A stretch of 64,000 bases of DNA from Arthrobacter agilis (GTDB lineage Bacteria > Actinomycetota > Actinomycetes > Actinomycetales > Micrococcaceae): NCBI RefSeq assembly GCF_002157505.1, contig NZ_NFSC01000027.1, positions 124,001 to 188,000 of the forward strand, in the 5' to 3' direction. Each line of letters opens with the position of its first letter. The first letter of the stretch is position 1. This document shows, in pieces, positions 8,839 to 16,567 of this stretch. The translations under genes were made by a program, and so were the position numbers. Under the pieces are notes generated by a model that worked only from the letters and a program-made list of their open reading frames with translations, was not told where the DNA came from and searched no databases.

Positions 8839-9210
8839 TCAGCTCCACCCGAGCTCGTGGAGCCGGTCGTCGTCGATGCCGAAGTGGTGGGCGACCTCGT
8901 GCACCACGGTCACGAGGATCTCCTCCACCAGTTCCTCGCGCGTCGAGCACAGTCGCATGAGGGGCCCGCGGAAGATGCTGATGCGGTCCGGCAGGGAGCC
9001 CGCGTCCCACCACGAGTCGCGCTCCGTGAGCGGTGTCCCTTCGTACAGTCCCAGCAGTTCCGTATCGGCGGGCTCGCCCGGCCCGGGCTCGTACTCCTCG
9101 ACGACGAAGATGGCCACGTTGTCCATCGCGCGGGCGAGGTCGTCGGGAATCCTGTCGATGGCGTCGTCGACGGCGTCGTCGAACTCTCTCTGTGGGATCT
9201 CGAATGGCAC
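8839..9210 (-). CDS. Minimal zincin metallopeptidase-family protein
   Basis: This 123-residue protein has the metzincin-like zinc motif HEVAHHFGIDDDRLHELGW near its end, with the three ligands in the spacing HExxH...H. It matches the short 'possibl_zn-metallopep' family (PF06262) seen in actinobacteria, whose members show a minimal zincin fold. The substrate and physiological role are not known. The GTG start at 9210 is 6 nt after TACGAT, a probable leaderless promoter. It converges on the universal stress gene. Confidence 0.88.
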   Translation of the reverse strand: MPFEIPQREFDDAVDDAIDRIPDDLARAMDNVAIFVVEEYEPGPGEPADTELLGLYEGTPLTERDSWWDAGSLPDRISIFRGPLMRLCSTREELVEEILVTVVHEVAHHFGIDDDRLHELGWS

Positions 9211-9326
9211 GAGAAGATCGTACAGACCGCTCGGCTTGCCGGACCGCCGTACGGGGGCTCGCGTCGGGAATGGGACCGCGTCCCGCGCACCAGTTCCCGC
9301 CGATTTTGTGGAATCGAGAATCTGCC

Positions 9327-9342
9327 CCTATAGTTTTATAGG
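9327..9342 (+). promoter_or_regulatory. AT-rich inverted repeat, probable tRNA promoter region
   Basis: CCTATA-GTTT-TATAGG lies about 75 nt before tRNA-Glu in an otherwise GC-rich stretch. It contains TATAGT and TATAGG boxes that could be the -10 of the tRNA cluster. The assignment rests on base composition and position only. Confidence 0.4.
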
Positions 9343-9414
9343 TCCACGACAGGGAATGATCCGCCGGAAATGCTTGCCTTCCGGATGGTCGCAGGAACCC
9401 GAACTGTGGTCCAG

Positions 9415-9487
9415 GCCCCCATCGTCTAGCGGCCTAGGACACCGCCCTTTCACGGCGGCGGCACGGGTTCGAATCCCGTTGGGGGTA
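9415..9487 (+). tRNA. tRNA-Glu(TTC)
   Basis: A complete cloverleaf of 73 nt can be drawn. Acceptor GCCCCCA pairs with TGGGGGT. The anticodon stem is CCGCC/GGCGG with loop CTTTCAC, giving anticodon TTC. The T arm GGGTTCGAATCCC is standard. CCA is not encoded. It is the first of three tRNA genes on this strand. Confidence 0.95.
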
Positions 9488-9573
9488 CGCAGGAGTCGCC
9501 TTCACGGGCGGTCAACCGGGACGAAAAGTGCTGGTAGGCTGGAACTCTTGCAAAACGGCAAGGAAGTTAGCAA

Positions 9574-9647
9574 GGCCCTGTAGCGCAGTTGGTTAGCGCG
9601 CCGCCCTGTCACGGCGGAGGTCGCGGGTTCAAGTCCCGTCAGGGTCG
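9574..9647 (+). tRNA. tRNA-Asp(GTC)
   Basis: The 74-nt cloverleaf has acceptor GGCCCTG pairing with CAGGGTC (one G-T), anticodon loop CTGTCAC with anticodon GTC, and T loop TTCAAGT. CCA is not encoded. It follows tRNA-Glu by 86 nt. Confidence 0.95.
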
Positions 9648-9717
9648 CTCAGGCGGCTGGATCCCCTCGGGGAGTCCGGCCGGGCTGGATACGGTGATCA
9701 TCGGAAGATGGTCGCAA

Positions 9718-9790
9718 GGCTCTGTAGCTCAGTTGGTAGAGCGTTCGACTGAAAATCGAAAGGTCACCGGATCGACGCCGGTCGGAGCCA
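9718..9790 (+). tRNA. tRNA-Phe(GAA)
   Basis: The 73-nt cloverleaf has acceptor GGCTCTG pairing with CGGAGCC, anticodon stem TTCGA/TCGAA with loop CTGAAAA and anticodon GAA. The T loop reads ATCGACG instead of the usual TTCGANN, so position 54 is A rather than T. The T stem ACCGG/CCGGT is perfect. CCA is not encoded. Confidence 0.93.
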
Positions 9791-9796
9791 CTGCTG

Positions 9797-9833
9797 AAAA
9801 CCCCGCAGTTCCCCAGGGAACGCGGGGTTTTTT
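9797..9833 (+). terminator. Rho-independent terminator of the tRNA cluster
   Basis: AAAACCCCGC and GCGGGGTTTTTT flank an inner GTTCCC/GGGAAC stem with one bulged A, followed by six T. This is one of the few classical T-run terminators in the window. Confidence 0.92.
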
Positions 9834-10005
9834 CGTGCGCCCGCTCCCAGCGAATGCCGGGGTTGGGGCCGTAGCATCGCGCGGACGGGGCGGTGGACGT
9901 GCGGGCGTGCGGCGGACGTGCCGGTGGCGCTCGGTGCCGCCCGGGATAGTAGTCGGGGTGCCGAGCGTTGAACCTCCGGCCCCGCACCGAGACGAAAGGG
10001 CATCC

Positions 10006-10509
10006 GTGAGACTCCTGCACACCGCTGCCTGTCTGGGCGCGCTCGCCATCGCCCTCGCCGGGTGCAGCCAGGACGGGCCGGTGCCGGCCCAGACGATGCT
10101 CACCATGCCCGCCAGCCCGTCCCCGGAGCCGGATGCGCTCTCCGAACCGCCGCAGGAGTCCGGCCCTGCCCTGCCGGGGGAGGGCGCGGCGACGGGTCGG
10201 GAGACAGGGGCGGCAGCCGGCTCGGATCCCTCGGATTCCTGTGTCCTCGTGGCGGGCGGAGTCACCACGGCCATGCTCGCCCCCCTGAGTCTCCGCTCCA
10301 CATCGGATCCGGAAGAACTCCTCGTCCTCGAGCAGCAGATCCTCGACCTGCGGGACAAGGTGCCGGCCGACCTGTACGACGATTTCACCACTCTCGCCCA
10401 CTCGGTGGAGGCTCCGCCCAAGGGGTCGGGTACCTTCGATGAGAAGGCTTTCCGCCATGCCATGGTGCCCGTGCAGGACTGGCTCGCCCGGCACTGTACC
10501 CGCTCCTGA
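10006..10509 (+). CDS. Putative lipoprotein of unknown function
   Basis: The 167-residue product starts with a lipoprotein signal peptide ending in the lipobox LAGC (Cys near residue 18). A Pro/Ser/Glu-rich linker covers about residues 20-65, and a small helical domain follows (LRSTSDPEELLVLEQQILDL; FRHAMVPVQDWLARHC). It should be anchored to the outer face of the membrane. No family was recognised. GTG 10006 is preferred because GAAAGGG is just upstream, whereas the open frame upstream runs through tRNA genes. It may be transcribed separately from the Gls24 operon, which has its own TAGGCT box. Confidence 0.75.
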   Translation: MRLLHTAACLGALAIALAGCSQDGPVPAQTMLTMPASPSPEPDALSEPPQESGPALPGEGAATGRETGAAAGSDPSDSCVLVAGGVTTAMLAPLSLRSTSDPEELLVLEQQILDLRDKVPADLYDDFTTLAHSVEAPPKGSGTFDEKAFRHAMVPVQDWLARHCTRS

Positions 10510-10605
10510 TCGTCCTGGCGCCGGCAGGAGCACCGCTCCCCGCTGCCACATCCCGGCCCCGGTGCCGTGGCTTAGGCTGGGCACAAGCGAAAGGGGCCTT
10601 CTTCG

Positions 10606-11064
10606 ATGATCGAGCAACCCACGGGGCGTCCGTTGCCCGTCCTGCAGGACACGGCTGTCGGAAGGACCGTCATCGGTGACCAGGCCGCGGTCAAGATCGC
10701 CGCCATCGCCGCGCGGGCGGTACCAGGTGTCCATTCGCTCGGACTCGGAGCCGGCCGCGCGCTCGGCGCCATCCGGGACGCCGTCGGTGCCAACGACCTC
10801 TCGCAGGGGGTGAAGGTCGAAGTCGGCCAGACGCAGCTCGCCGTCGACGTCAGCCTCGTCGCGGAGTACGGTTATGCACTCCATGCCCTCGCCGATGCCG
10901 TCCGTGCTGCCGTGTACGACGCCCTCACGCAACTGGTCGGGCTCGAGGTCATCGAGGTCAACGTAGAGGTCCTCGACGTGCATCTCCCGCCACCGGCAGA
11001 ACCCAGGACGGTCGAACGCGTCCGTCCGACGGGCTCCACCCAGGTCCAGCACCGAGCCGAGTGA
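10606..11064 (+). CDS. Asp23/Gls24-family envelope stress protein
   Basis: The 152-residue protein is an Asp23/Gls24 (PF03780) domain from about residue 20 to 115. It shows the family pattern of a start that reads TVIGDQAAVKIAAIAARAVPGV and an end VIEVNVEVLDV. In Firmicutes Asp23 is a membrane-attached cell-envelope stress protein held by AmaP, and actinobacterial homologues are assumed to act likewise. The gene opens a five-gene operon. A TAGGCT box lies 28 nt upstream and GAAAGGGG precedes the ATG. Confidence 0.88.
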   Translation: MIEQPTGRPLPVLQDTAVGRTVIGDQAAVKIAAIAARAVPGVHSLGLGAGRALGAIRDAVGANDLSQGVKVEVGQTQLAVDVSLVAEYGYALHALADAVRAAVYDALTQLVGLEVIEVNVEVLDVHLPPPAEPRTVERVRPTGSTQVQHRAE

Positions 11065-11071
11065 GGTACTC

Positions 11072-11263
11072 ATGACTCCCACCACCATCGGTATGGCCGC
11101 AGGAGCGGTGCTCGCCTTCGCAGCCCTGATCTTCGGATTCTGGGGCTTCGTGCTGACCCTCGTCCTGGTGCTCTGCGGAGCCCTCGTGGGGCGCACGCTC
11201 GAGGGCAAGCTCGACCTGCGTGGCGTCGTCGACGCCCTGTCCGGCCGACGCTCGTCCTCGTGA
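11072..11263 (+). CDS. DUF2273 small membrane protein
   Basis: This 63-residue protein has two hydrophobic helices (GMAAGAVLAFAALIFGF and GFVLTLVLVLCGALVG) and a short basic tail. It matches the DUF2273 family that regularly accompanies Gls24 proteins. It lies 7 nt after the Gls24 gene with its own GAGG site. The likely role is a membrane component of the envelope complex. Confidence 0.85.
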   Translation: MTPTTIGMAAGAVLAFAALIFGFWGFVLTLVLVLCGALVGRTLEGKLDLRGVVDALSGRRSSS

Positions 11264-11291
11264 TCACCGGCTCCCTCCCTCCTGCACGCGC

Positions 11292-11666
11292 ATGACGGCC
11301 ATCCCCCTGCCCCCGAGCGCCATGTCCGGGCACAACCGCATCACCACCCAGGCCCTCACCAGCACGGCGCAGGCTGCCGCCGCGGAAGTGCTCGGGGTGC
11401 AGCCCGCCCAGGTCCGGGCGTCGTTCTCCGACGACCGGGGGCTCCTTGCACTCCTGCTCGCCCTGCCGCTGCCCGTGCCCCCGCTCACCCGGGTCCTCGA
11501 CGATCCCGGTATCGTCGATTCTTTCGGAGGGCCGCTCTGGGCGCGCGCCGATGCCGCCCGCACGCCGATCCTCGAGCGCGTCCAGGAGCTGACGGGAGCG
11601 CGCCTGAGCCGCGTGGACATCCGCATCATCGGCAGCACCGTTGCCAAGGGGGTGAGGGTGCAGTGA
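11292..11666 (+). CDS. Gls24-operon protein, divergent Asp23-like
   Basis: The 124-residue protein was not matched to a named family. It has an alanine-rich start (QALTSTAQAAAAEVLGVQP) and a C-terminal segment VQELTGARLSRVDIRIIGS that resembles the end of an Asp23 domain, so a degenerate Asp23 domain is plausible. No membrane helix is evident. ATG 11292 is the first good start after the previous stop; ATG 11322 is an alternative. Its stop overlaps the next GTG, so it is translated within the envelope operon. Confidence 0.7.
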   Translation: MTAIPLPPSAMSGHNRITTQALTSTAQAAAAEVLGVQPAQVRASFSDDRGLLALLLALPLPVPPLTRVLDDPGIVDSFGGPLWARADAARTPILERVQELTGARLSRVDIRIIGSTVAKGVRVQ

Positions 11667-12265
11667 GTCCCGATCCGCTCGACCGGTCGACGCCGGCATC
11701 CACAGCCCGTCTCGTGCGGCGGGAACTGTATTCGTCACGGGCCGTCGCGTCGGTGGTGACGGGTGTCCTCCTGATCGCGGTGTGCCTGGTCCTGCTGTTC
11801 GAGGCCATCCTCAAGGCCGTGGGGGACGCGCCGTTCCTGCTCGACGTCGAAGCTGCGGCCGCTCGGATCGGTGCCCTGCCCGGCGCGGTGCCCCCCTCCC
11901 TCCTCGGAGCCGGATCCGTCTTCCTGCTCGTCCTCGGCGCCCTGCTCCTCCTCCTCGCGGTCCTGCCCGGCAGGCGGGCCCGCTACACCATCCCGGACGG
12001 TCGGGCCGCCGTCGTCGTCGATGCCGAGGTCGTGGCGTCGTCGCTGGCGCGCAGGGCGCGGGTCGCGGCGGGAGTGGCACCGGAGCAGGTCCTGGTGACG
12101 ATCAGCCGTGCCTCGGTACGGGTGCAGGTCCGGCCGACGTCCGGCGTCCCCGTCGACGCCGACGCCGTTCGCGCTGCCGTCGCGGACGACCTCCAGCGCT
12201 CGAGCGTCGAGCCGGCACCGAGGATCTCCGTCGTCGTGGCGGAATCGGGGGTGATCGGACAGTGA
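11663..12265 (+). CDS. DUF6286-type membrane protein of the Gls24 operon
   Basis: The 200-residue product has a basic cytoplasmic start, two transmembrane helices (SVVTGVLLIAVCLVLLF near residue 35; SVFLLVLGALLLLLAVL near 85) and a C-terminal alpha/beta domain (VVVDAEVVASSLARRARVAA...VLVTISRASVRVQV). This layout fits DUF6286 proteins found with actinobacterial Gls24 genes. The GTG start overlaps the previous stop (GTGA) and its own stop overlaps the next GTG, showing tight co-translation. Confidence 0.8.
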   Translation: MSPDPLDRSTPASTARLVRRELYSSRAVASVVTGVLLIAVCLVLLFEAILKAVGDAPFLLDVEAAAARIGALPGAVPPSLLGAGSVFLLVLGALLLLLAVLPGRRARYTIPDGRAAVVVDAEVVASSLARRARVAAGVAPEQVLVTISRASVRVQVRPTSGVPVDADAVRAAVADDLQRSSVEPAPRISVVVAESGVIGQ

Positions 12266-12960
12266 ACACCACGCCGCGGTTGCTCAACCGACTCGTCCTC
12301 GCCGTTCTCGGCCTCCTTCTGCTTGCTGCAGGGGCCGCGGGCCTCGCCGTCCTCACGCTGCCCGCCGTCGCCTCCTGGTGGGGGTCCACGGCGCCGCGGG
12401 TGGGCGGATGGATCGACCGGCTCCGGAGGGGGACGACGCTCGAAGGCCAGTCGGATACATGGCTGTGGCTCGCGCTCGCGGCCGCACTCCTGCTCCTGAT
12501 CGTGCTGCTCGCGCTGTGGATCGCCGCGCAGGGTAGGGGCAGGACGGGGCTTTTCGCGTCCGTCGACGGGCGCGTCGGCGGTCATTCCGGCGGTCATTCC
12601 GGCGGCCATTCCGGCGGCCATTCCGGCGGCCGGGACACGGACGACCGGGACACGGGCGACGACGGGACGGCGGGATCGGTGGTCATCACGGCCACAGCCG
12701 TGGAGCAGGCACTGAAGGCCGCGCTGCTCGAGCGCACCGACCTCGCGGGCACCTCCGTCAGCACGTGGGAGGTCCGTGGTGTCCCGGGACTGCGCGTCCG
12801 GGTGTACCCGAAGAAAGGCGTGCCGCCCTATGTGACCGCCGCCGAGGTCTCCCGGCTCGTCGAGGCCCTCGACGTGGTCACGGGATACCGCACCCCGGTC
12901 CTTATCAGCATTCGCTCCGGTGCACGGGTGCGCTTCTCAAGGGCCGAGCGCGTCACCTGA
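12262..12960 (+). CDS. AmaP-like alkaline-shock membrane anchor protein
   Basis: The 232-residue protein has two transmembrane helices (residues about 9-35 and 70-95) and, after a linker, a soluble domain ending in VLISIRSGARVRFSRAERVT. Two helices separated by an extracytoplasmic loop and followed by a cytoplasmic domain match AmaP, which anchors Asp23/Gls24 to the membrane. The linker contains four GGHS repeats followed by an acidic Asp/Arg/Gly stretch. GTG 12262 overlaps the previous stop. A longer open frame upstream in this phase is only a shadow of the DUF6286 gene. Confidence 0.8.
   Translation: MNTTPRLLNRLVLAVLGLLLLAAGAAGLAVLTLPAVASWWGSTAPRVGGWIDRLRRGTTLEGQSDTWLWLALAAALLLLIVLLALWIAAQGRGRTGLFASVDGRVGGHSGGHSGGHSGGHSGGRDTDDRDTGDDGTAGSVVITATAVEQALKAALLERTDLAGTSVSTWEVRGVPGLRVRVYPKKGVPPYVTAAEVSRLVEALDVVTGYRTPVLISIRSGARVRFSRAERVT
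12577..12624 (+). repeat. Four 12-bp tandem repeats encoding GGHS
   Basis: GGCGGTCATTCC occurs four times head to tail, the last two copies with C for T at position 6. They encode Gly-Gly-His-Ser four times in the AmaP-like linker. Slipped-strand length change would alter the linker in steps of four residues without breaking the frame. Confidence 0.9.
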
Positions 12961-13029
12961 CACGCCGGCCTCGTGTCACGGTTCGGTATCGAATGGTGGA
13001 AGCAGGGCAGGAAGCTTGTGAGGCTGTAT

Positions 13030-13041
13030 GTAAGCGCTTAC
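13030..13041. promoter_or_regulatory. LacI-type operator before the alpha-glucoside importer
   Basis: GTAAGCGCTTAC is a perfect 12-bp palindrome with the central CG typical of LacI-family operators. It lies 103 nt before the binding-protein gene and is the probable site of the LacI regulator encoded at 16568, the last gene of the same cluster. Confidence 0.75.
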
Positions 13042-13143
13042 TGTTGCGGTACCCACACAGTGAGGCGGCACAATCCTGGCTCACGGCGACGTTCGCTGTG
13101 AATCCGAAGCATTGGGGGCCGCTGGACAAAGGAGTCTGTTTCA

Positions 13144-14493
13144 ATGGCGAAAACTCGCTCACGGAAGTTGGTGCTGCCCGCTGCAGCACTCAGTGTTTCC
13201 CTCCTCGCGCTCGCCGGGTGCGGATCAGGCGGCTCGGACAGCGCGGGCGGATCGGGGGATGCGGACTGCGCCCCCTATGAGTCGTACGGGACCTTCGAGG
13301 ACGCAGAGGTCAGCGTCTATTCGACGATCGTGGACATCGAGGCCGAGCGGCTCGAGGCGACCTGGGCCGACTTCTCCGAATGCACCGGCATCGAGGTCGC
13401 ATACGAGGGCTCGAAGGAATTCGAGACGCAGATCGGCGTCCGCGCACAGGGTGGCACTGCTCCCGACCTCGCGATCTTCCCACAGCCGGGTCTGCTCGCC
13501 ACCCAGGCCGAATTCCTCAAGCCGGCACCCCAGGAGGTCTCGGACCTCGTCGACGAGGGCTGGTCGGAGGACTGGAAGGCCTACGGCACCGTCGACGGCA
13601 CCTTCTACGCCGCCCCCATGCTCGCCAGCATCAAGGGCTACATCTGGTACGTCCCGGCCACCTTCGAGGAGAAGGGCTGGGAAATCCCCACCACCTGGGA
13701 CGAGATGATGGAGCTGACGGAGAAGATCGCCAGCGAGGAAGAAGACATCAAGCCCTGGTGCGCCGGTTTCGAATCCGGGGAAGCCACCGGCTGGCCCGGA
13801 ACCGACTGGGTCGAGGACGCGGTGCTCCGCGAGAACGGCCCCGAGGTCTACGACCAGTGGGTTACCCACGAGATCCCGTTCAACGATCCACAGATCGTCA
13901 AGTCGTTCGACCGCGTGGGCGACATCCTCAAGAACGACGACTACGTCAACGGCGGCTTCGGCGACTCGCGCTCCATCCTCTCGACGCCCTTCTCAGAGGC
14001 CGGTCAGCCTGTCCTGGACGGCACCTGTGCCATGCACCACCAAGCATCCTTCCAGGCGGTCAACTGGCCCGAGGGGACCAACGTCGCCGAGGACGGTGAC
14101 GTCTGGGCCTTCATGACCCCTCCCGTCGATCCTGCTGCCGGCACTGCTGTCACCGGCGGCGGTGAGTTCATCGGCGCCTACACCGACCGTCCAGAGGTCC
14201 AGGCGCTCCAGGCCTTCATGGCAAGCGCTGACTTCGCCAACATCCGCGTTGCTCTGGGTGGAAACATCAGCGCCAACAAGGGACTCGACCCCGAGGTGGC
14301 GACATCGGACCTCGACCGCCAGTCGATCGAACTGCTGCAGGACCCCAACACGGTGTTCCGCTTCGATGCCTCCGACCTGATGCCCGGCGCTGTCGGCTCC
14401 AACTCCTTCTGGAGCGGCATCGTGAACTGGATCAACGGTTCCTCCACCGAGGAAGTCACGCAGACAGTCGAGGACAGCTGGCCCGCATCCTGA
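13144..14493 (+). CDS. aglE: Alpha-glucoside ABC transporter, substrate-binding lipoprotein
   Basis: The 449-residue product is a family 1 sugar-binding lipoprotein. The lipobox LAGC lies near residue 24. The motifs YEGSKEFETQIGVRAQGG and PDLAIFPQPGLLATQAEF are those of AglE-type alpha-glucoside receptors, and GGGEFIGAYTDRPEV lies near residue 340. It should capture alpha-glucosides such as maltose, sucrose or trehalose outside the membrane and deliver them to AglF/AglG. AAGGAG precedes ATG 13144. A stable hairpin after its stop separates it from the permease genes. Confidence 0.85.
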   Translation: MAKTRSRKLVLPAAALSVSLLALAGCGSGGSDSAGGSGDADCAPYESYGTFEDAEVSVYSTIVDIEAERLEATWADFSECTGIEVAYEGSKEFETQIGVRAQGGTAPDLAIFPQPGLLATQAEFLKPAPQEVSDLVDEGWSEDWKAYGTVDGTFYAAPMLASIKGYIWYVPATFEEKGWEIPTTWDEMMELTEKIASEEEDIKPWCAGFESGEATGWPGTDWVEDAVLRENGPEVYDQWVTHEIPFNDPQIVKSFDRVGDILKNDDYVNGGFGDSRSILSTPFSEAGQPVLDGTCAMHHQASFQAVNWPEGTNVAEDGDVWAFMTPPVDPAAGTAVTGGGEFIGAYTDRPEVQALQAFMASADFANIRVALGGNISANKGLDPEVATSDLDRQSIELLQDPNTVFRFDASDLMPGAVGSNSFWSGIVNWINGSSTEEVTQTVEDSWPAS

Positions 14494-14500
14494 TGCACTG

Positions 14501-14544
14501 ACGGCTGGTGCCATCGCCCGACGGGTGATGGCACCAGTCGCCGT
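14501..14544 (+). terminator. Stem-loop between binding-protein and permease genes
   Basis: An outer ACGGC/GCCGT and an inner CTGGTGCCATC/GATGGCACCAG stem form a long hairpin without a T-run. Inside an operon this probably acts as a partial terminator or 3' stabiliser, giving more binding protein than permease. Confidence 0.6.
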
Positions 14545-14635
14545 CGGTACTGCAGGCCGGACCGCTTCAGATGGGCCCTGCAGCACCGCCCTTCCCCGAA
14601 ATCACTTTCATCACGCGCACCAAGGAGGCTGGGCT

Positions 14636-15601
14636 GTGGAAGATTTTGCTGACAAAGGTTTACAGGTGGTGGTGGGGCTCGCCATCTTCGCGGCCATCAT
14701 CGGCCTCATCATGCTGGTCGTGGATCGGGCACCGAAATCCGGACGCGAGAAGCTCCAGGTCGCCGGATTCCTGGCACCGGCCCTGATCCTGCTGGCCGTC
14801 GGGCTCGTGTTCCCGGCGCTCCAGACTTCGTACATCTCTTTCACCAACCGCAACGGGGAGTTCGTCGGACTCGACAACTTCGTCTGGATGTTCACGCAGC
14901 CGGAGGCGCTGGTGACCCTGAGGAACACCCTCATCTGGGTGGTCCTCGTTCCGCTGCTCGCGTCCTCGATCGGACTCGCCTACGCCGTGTTCATCGACCG
15001 CGCGCGCGGTGAGAAGGCGCTGAAGGCGCTGGTCTTCATGCCCATGGCCATCTCGTTCGTCGGTGCCGGCGTGATCTGGCGCTTCGTCTACGCCTACAAG
15101 GGCGCCGAGCAGAACCAGATCGGGCTCCTCAACCAGATCCTGGTGTGGCTGGGCCAGGAGCCCAAGCAGTTCCTGCTCGATGCCCCGGAGAACACCTTCT
15201 TCCTGATCGCGGTGATGATCTGGATCCAGACCGGTTTCGCCATGGTGGTGCTGTCGGCGGCCATCAAGGGCATCCCCACGGAGATCGTCGAGGCCGCACG
15301 GCTCGACGGCGCCAGCGCCTGGCAGCAGTTCCGCAACGTCACCATCCCCACCATCCGCGGTTCCCTGATCGTCGTCATCACGACCATCACGATCGGTACC
15401 CTCAAGGTCTTCGACATCGTCCGGACCATGACCGCAGGCCAGTACGAGACGTCGGTGGTCGCCAACGAGATGTACACCCAGGCATTCCGGGCGGGTGAGC
15501 CCGGCAGGGGGGCCGCGCTGGCACTGGTCCTGTTCCTGATGGTGCTGCCCGTGGTCGTCTACAACGCCCGGCTGCTCCGCAAGCAGAAGGAAATCCGATG
15601 A
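14636..15601 (+). CDS. aglF: Alpha-glucoside ABC transporter permease
   Basis: The 321-residue MalF-type permease has six to seven transmembrane helices. The EAA loop EIVEAARLDGASAWQQFRNV (near residue 220) contacts the ATPase. The extra N-terminal helix (VVVGLAIFAAIIGLIMLVVD) and the linker RAPKSGREKLQVAGFL are typical of AglF. GTG 14636 has AAGGAGG 7 nt upstream. The stop overlaps the next ATG by 4 nt. No ATPase is encoded in the cluster, so a shared MsmK/MalK-type ATPase elsewhere is expected. Confidence 0.85.
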   Translation: MEDFADKGLQVVVGLAIFAAIIGLIMLVVDRAPKSGREKLQVAGFLAPALILLAVGLVFPALQTSYISFTNRNGEFVGLDNFVWMFTQPEALVTLRNTLIWVVLVPLLASSIGLAYAVFIDRARGEKALKALVFMPMAISFVGAGVIWRFVYAYKGAEQNQIGLLNQILVWLGQEPKQFLLDAPENTFFLIAVMIWIQTGFAMVVLSAAIKGIPTEIVEAARLDGASAWQQFRNVTIPTIRGSLIVVITTITIGTLKVFDIVRTMTAGQYETSVVANEMYTQAFRAGEPGRGAALALVLFLMVLPVVVYNARLLRKQKEIR

Positions 15602-16563
15602 GCACTGTGCCGCTGGACAACACGAACAAGCTCCTGCCGGACGTCAACGATGACGTCACCCAGGGGCAGTCGACCATGCAGAAGCGGGTCAGGCAGCGCC
15701 TGACATCGCGGAGAGCCACTGCCGCCGCGATCATCATCGCCGTGATCTGGACCGTCCCGACCTTCGGACTGCTGGTCTCGTCCTTCCGCCCCGAGGCGAA
15801 CATCAAGGGCAACGGCTGGTGGAACGTCCTCACCGACCGCCAGTTCACGCTCGAGAACTACGCCGACGTCCTCAGCCCCGGCGGAAGCCAGTCGCCCAAC
15901 CTGCTCTCCTACTTCGTGAACTCCCTGGCGATCGTCATACCCGGGACCGTCTTCACGCTGGTCCTCGGTGCCATGGCGGCCTACATGTTCGCGTGGGGCC
16001 GGTTCAGGGGGAAGGACAGCCTGTTCATCTTCGTCTTCGCCCTGCAGATCGTCCCCCTCCAGATGGCCCTGATCCCGCTGCTCCAGCTGTTCACGAAGGT
16101 GCTCAAGTTCGGCGACTTCCAGGTACTGCCGAGCGGTACCTATGCGCAGCTCTGGGTCGCCCACACGATCTTCGGACTGCCGCTGGCCATCTTCCTCCTG
16201 CACAACTTCATCGCCGAGATCCCCGGTGAGGTCATCGAGGCAGCCCGCGTGGACGGGGCCGGGCACAGCACCATCTTCTGGCGCATCATCATCCCGCTCG
16301 CCACGCCCGCGCTGGCTTCCTTCGGGATCTTCCAGTTCCTCTGGCTGTGGAACGACCTCCTCGTGGCGCTGGTGTTCTCCGGCGGCGGGGCCGACGTCGC
16401 GCCGATCACGCAGCGCCTGGCCGAGATCCAGGGCTCCCGCGGCGGAGAGTGGCAGCGGCTGACGGCGGGGGCCTTCGTGTCCATCATCGTTCCGCTGGCG
16501 GTGTTCTTCGGGCTGCAGCGCTACTTCGTGCGGGGCCTGCTGGCCGGCGGCCTGAAGGGCTGA
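15598..16563 (+). CDS. aglG: Alpha-glucoside ABC transporter permease
   Basis: The 321-residue MalG-type permease has six transmembrane helices after a hydrophilic start. The EAA loop reads EVIEAARVDGAGHSTIFWRI near residue 210, and the C-terminus FFGLQRYFVRGLLAGGLKG is the typical end of MalG proteins. The ATG overlaps the stop of the preceding permease (ATGA), so the two subunits should be made in equal amounts. It pairs with AglF to form the channel for alpha-glucosides. Confidence 0.87.
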   Translation: MSTVPLDNTNKLLPDVNDDVTQGQSTMQKRVRQRLTSRRATAAAIIIAVIWTVPTFGLLVSSFRPEANIKGNGWWNVLTDRQFTLENYADVLSPGGSQSPNLLSYFVNSLAIVIPGTVFTLVLGAMAAYMFAWGRFRGKDSLFIFVFALQIVPLQMALIPLLQLFTKVLKFGDFQVLPSGTYAQLWVAHTIFGLPLAIFLLHNFIAEIPGEVIEAARVDGAGHSTIFWRIIIPLATPALASFGIFQFLWLWNDLLVALVFSGGGADVAPITQRLAEIQGSRGGEWQRLTAGAFVSIIVPLAVFFGLQRYFVRGLLAGGLKG

Positions 16564-16567
16564 GAGC

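Noticed and set aside
9415-9790. The tRNA cluster as an integration site of a mobile element.
   Set aside because: No integrase, direct repeat of a tRNA 3' end or foreign gene block follows. The next genes are a conserved envelope operon.
9589-10509. A 306-codon open frame running from tRNA-Asp through tRNA-Phe into the lipoprotein gene.
   Set aside because: Its first part overlaps two tRNA genes and a terminator. The lipoprotein start at 10006 has a ribosome site and a signal peptide.
12577-12624. A CRISPR-like array.
   Set aside because: The units are only 12 bp, contiguous and in frame within a coding gene; there are no spacers or cas genes anywhere in the window.
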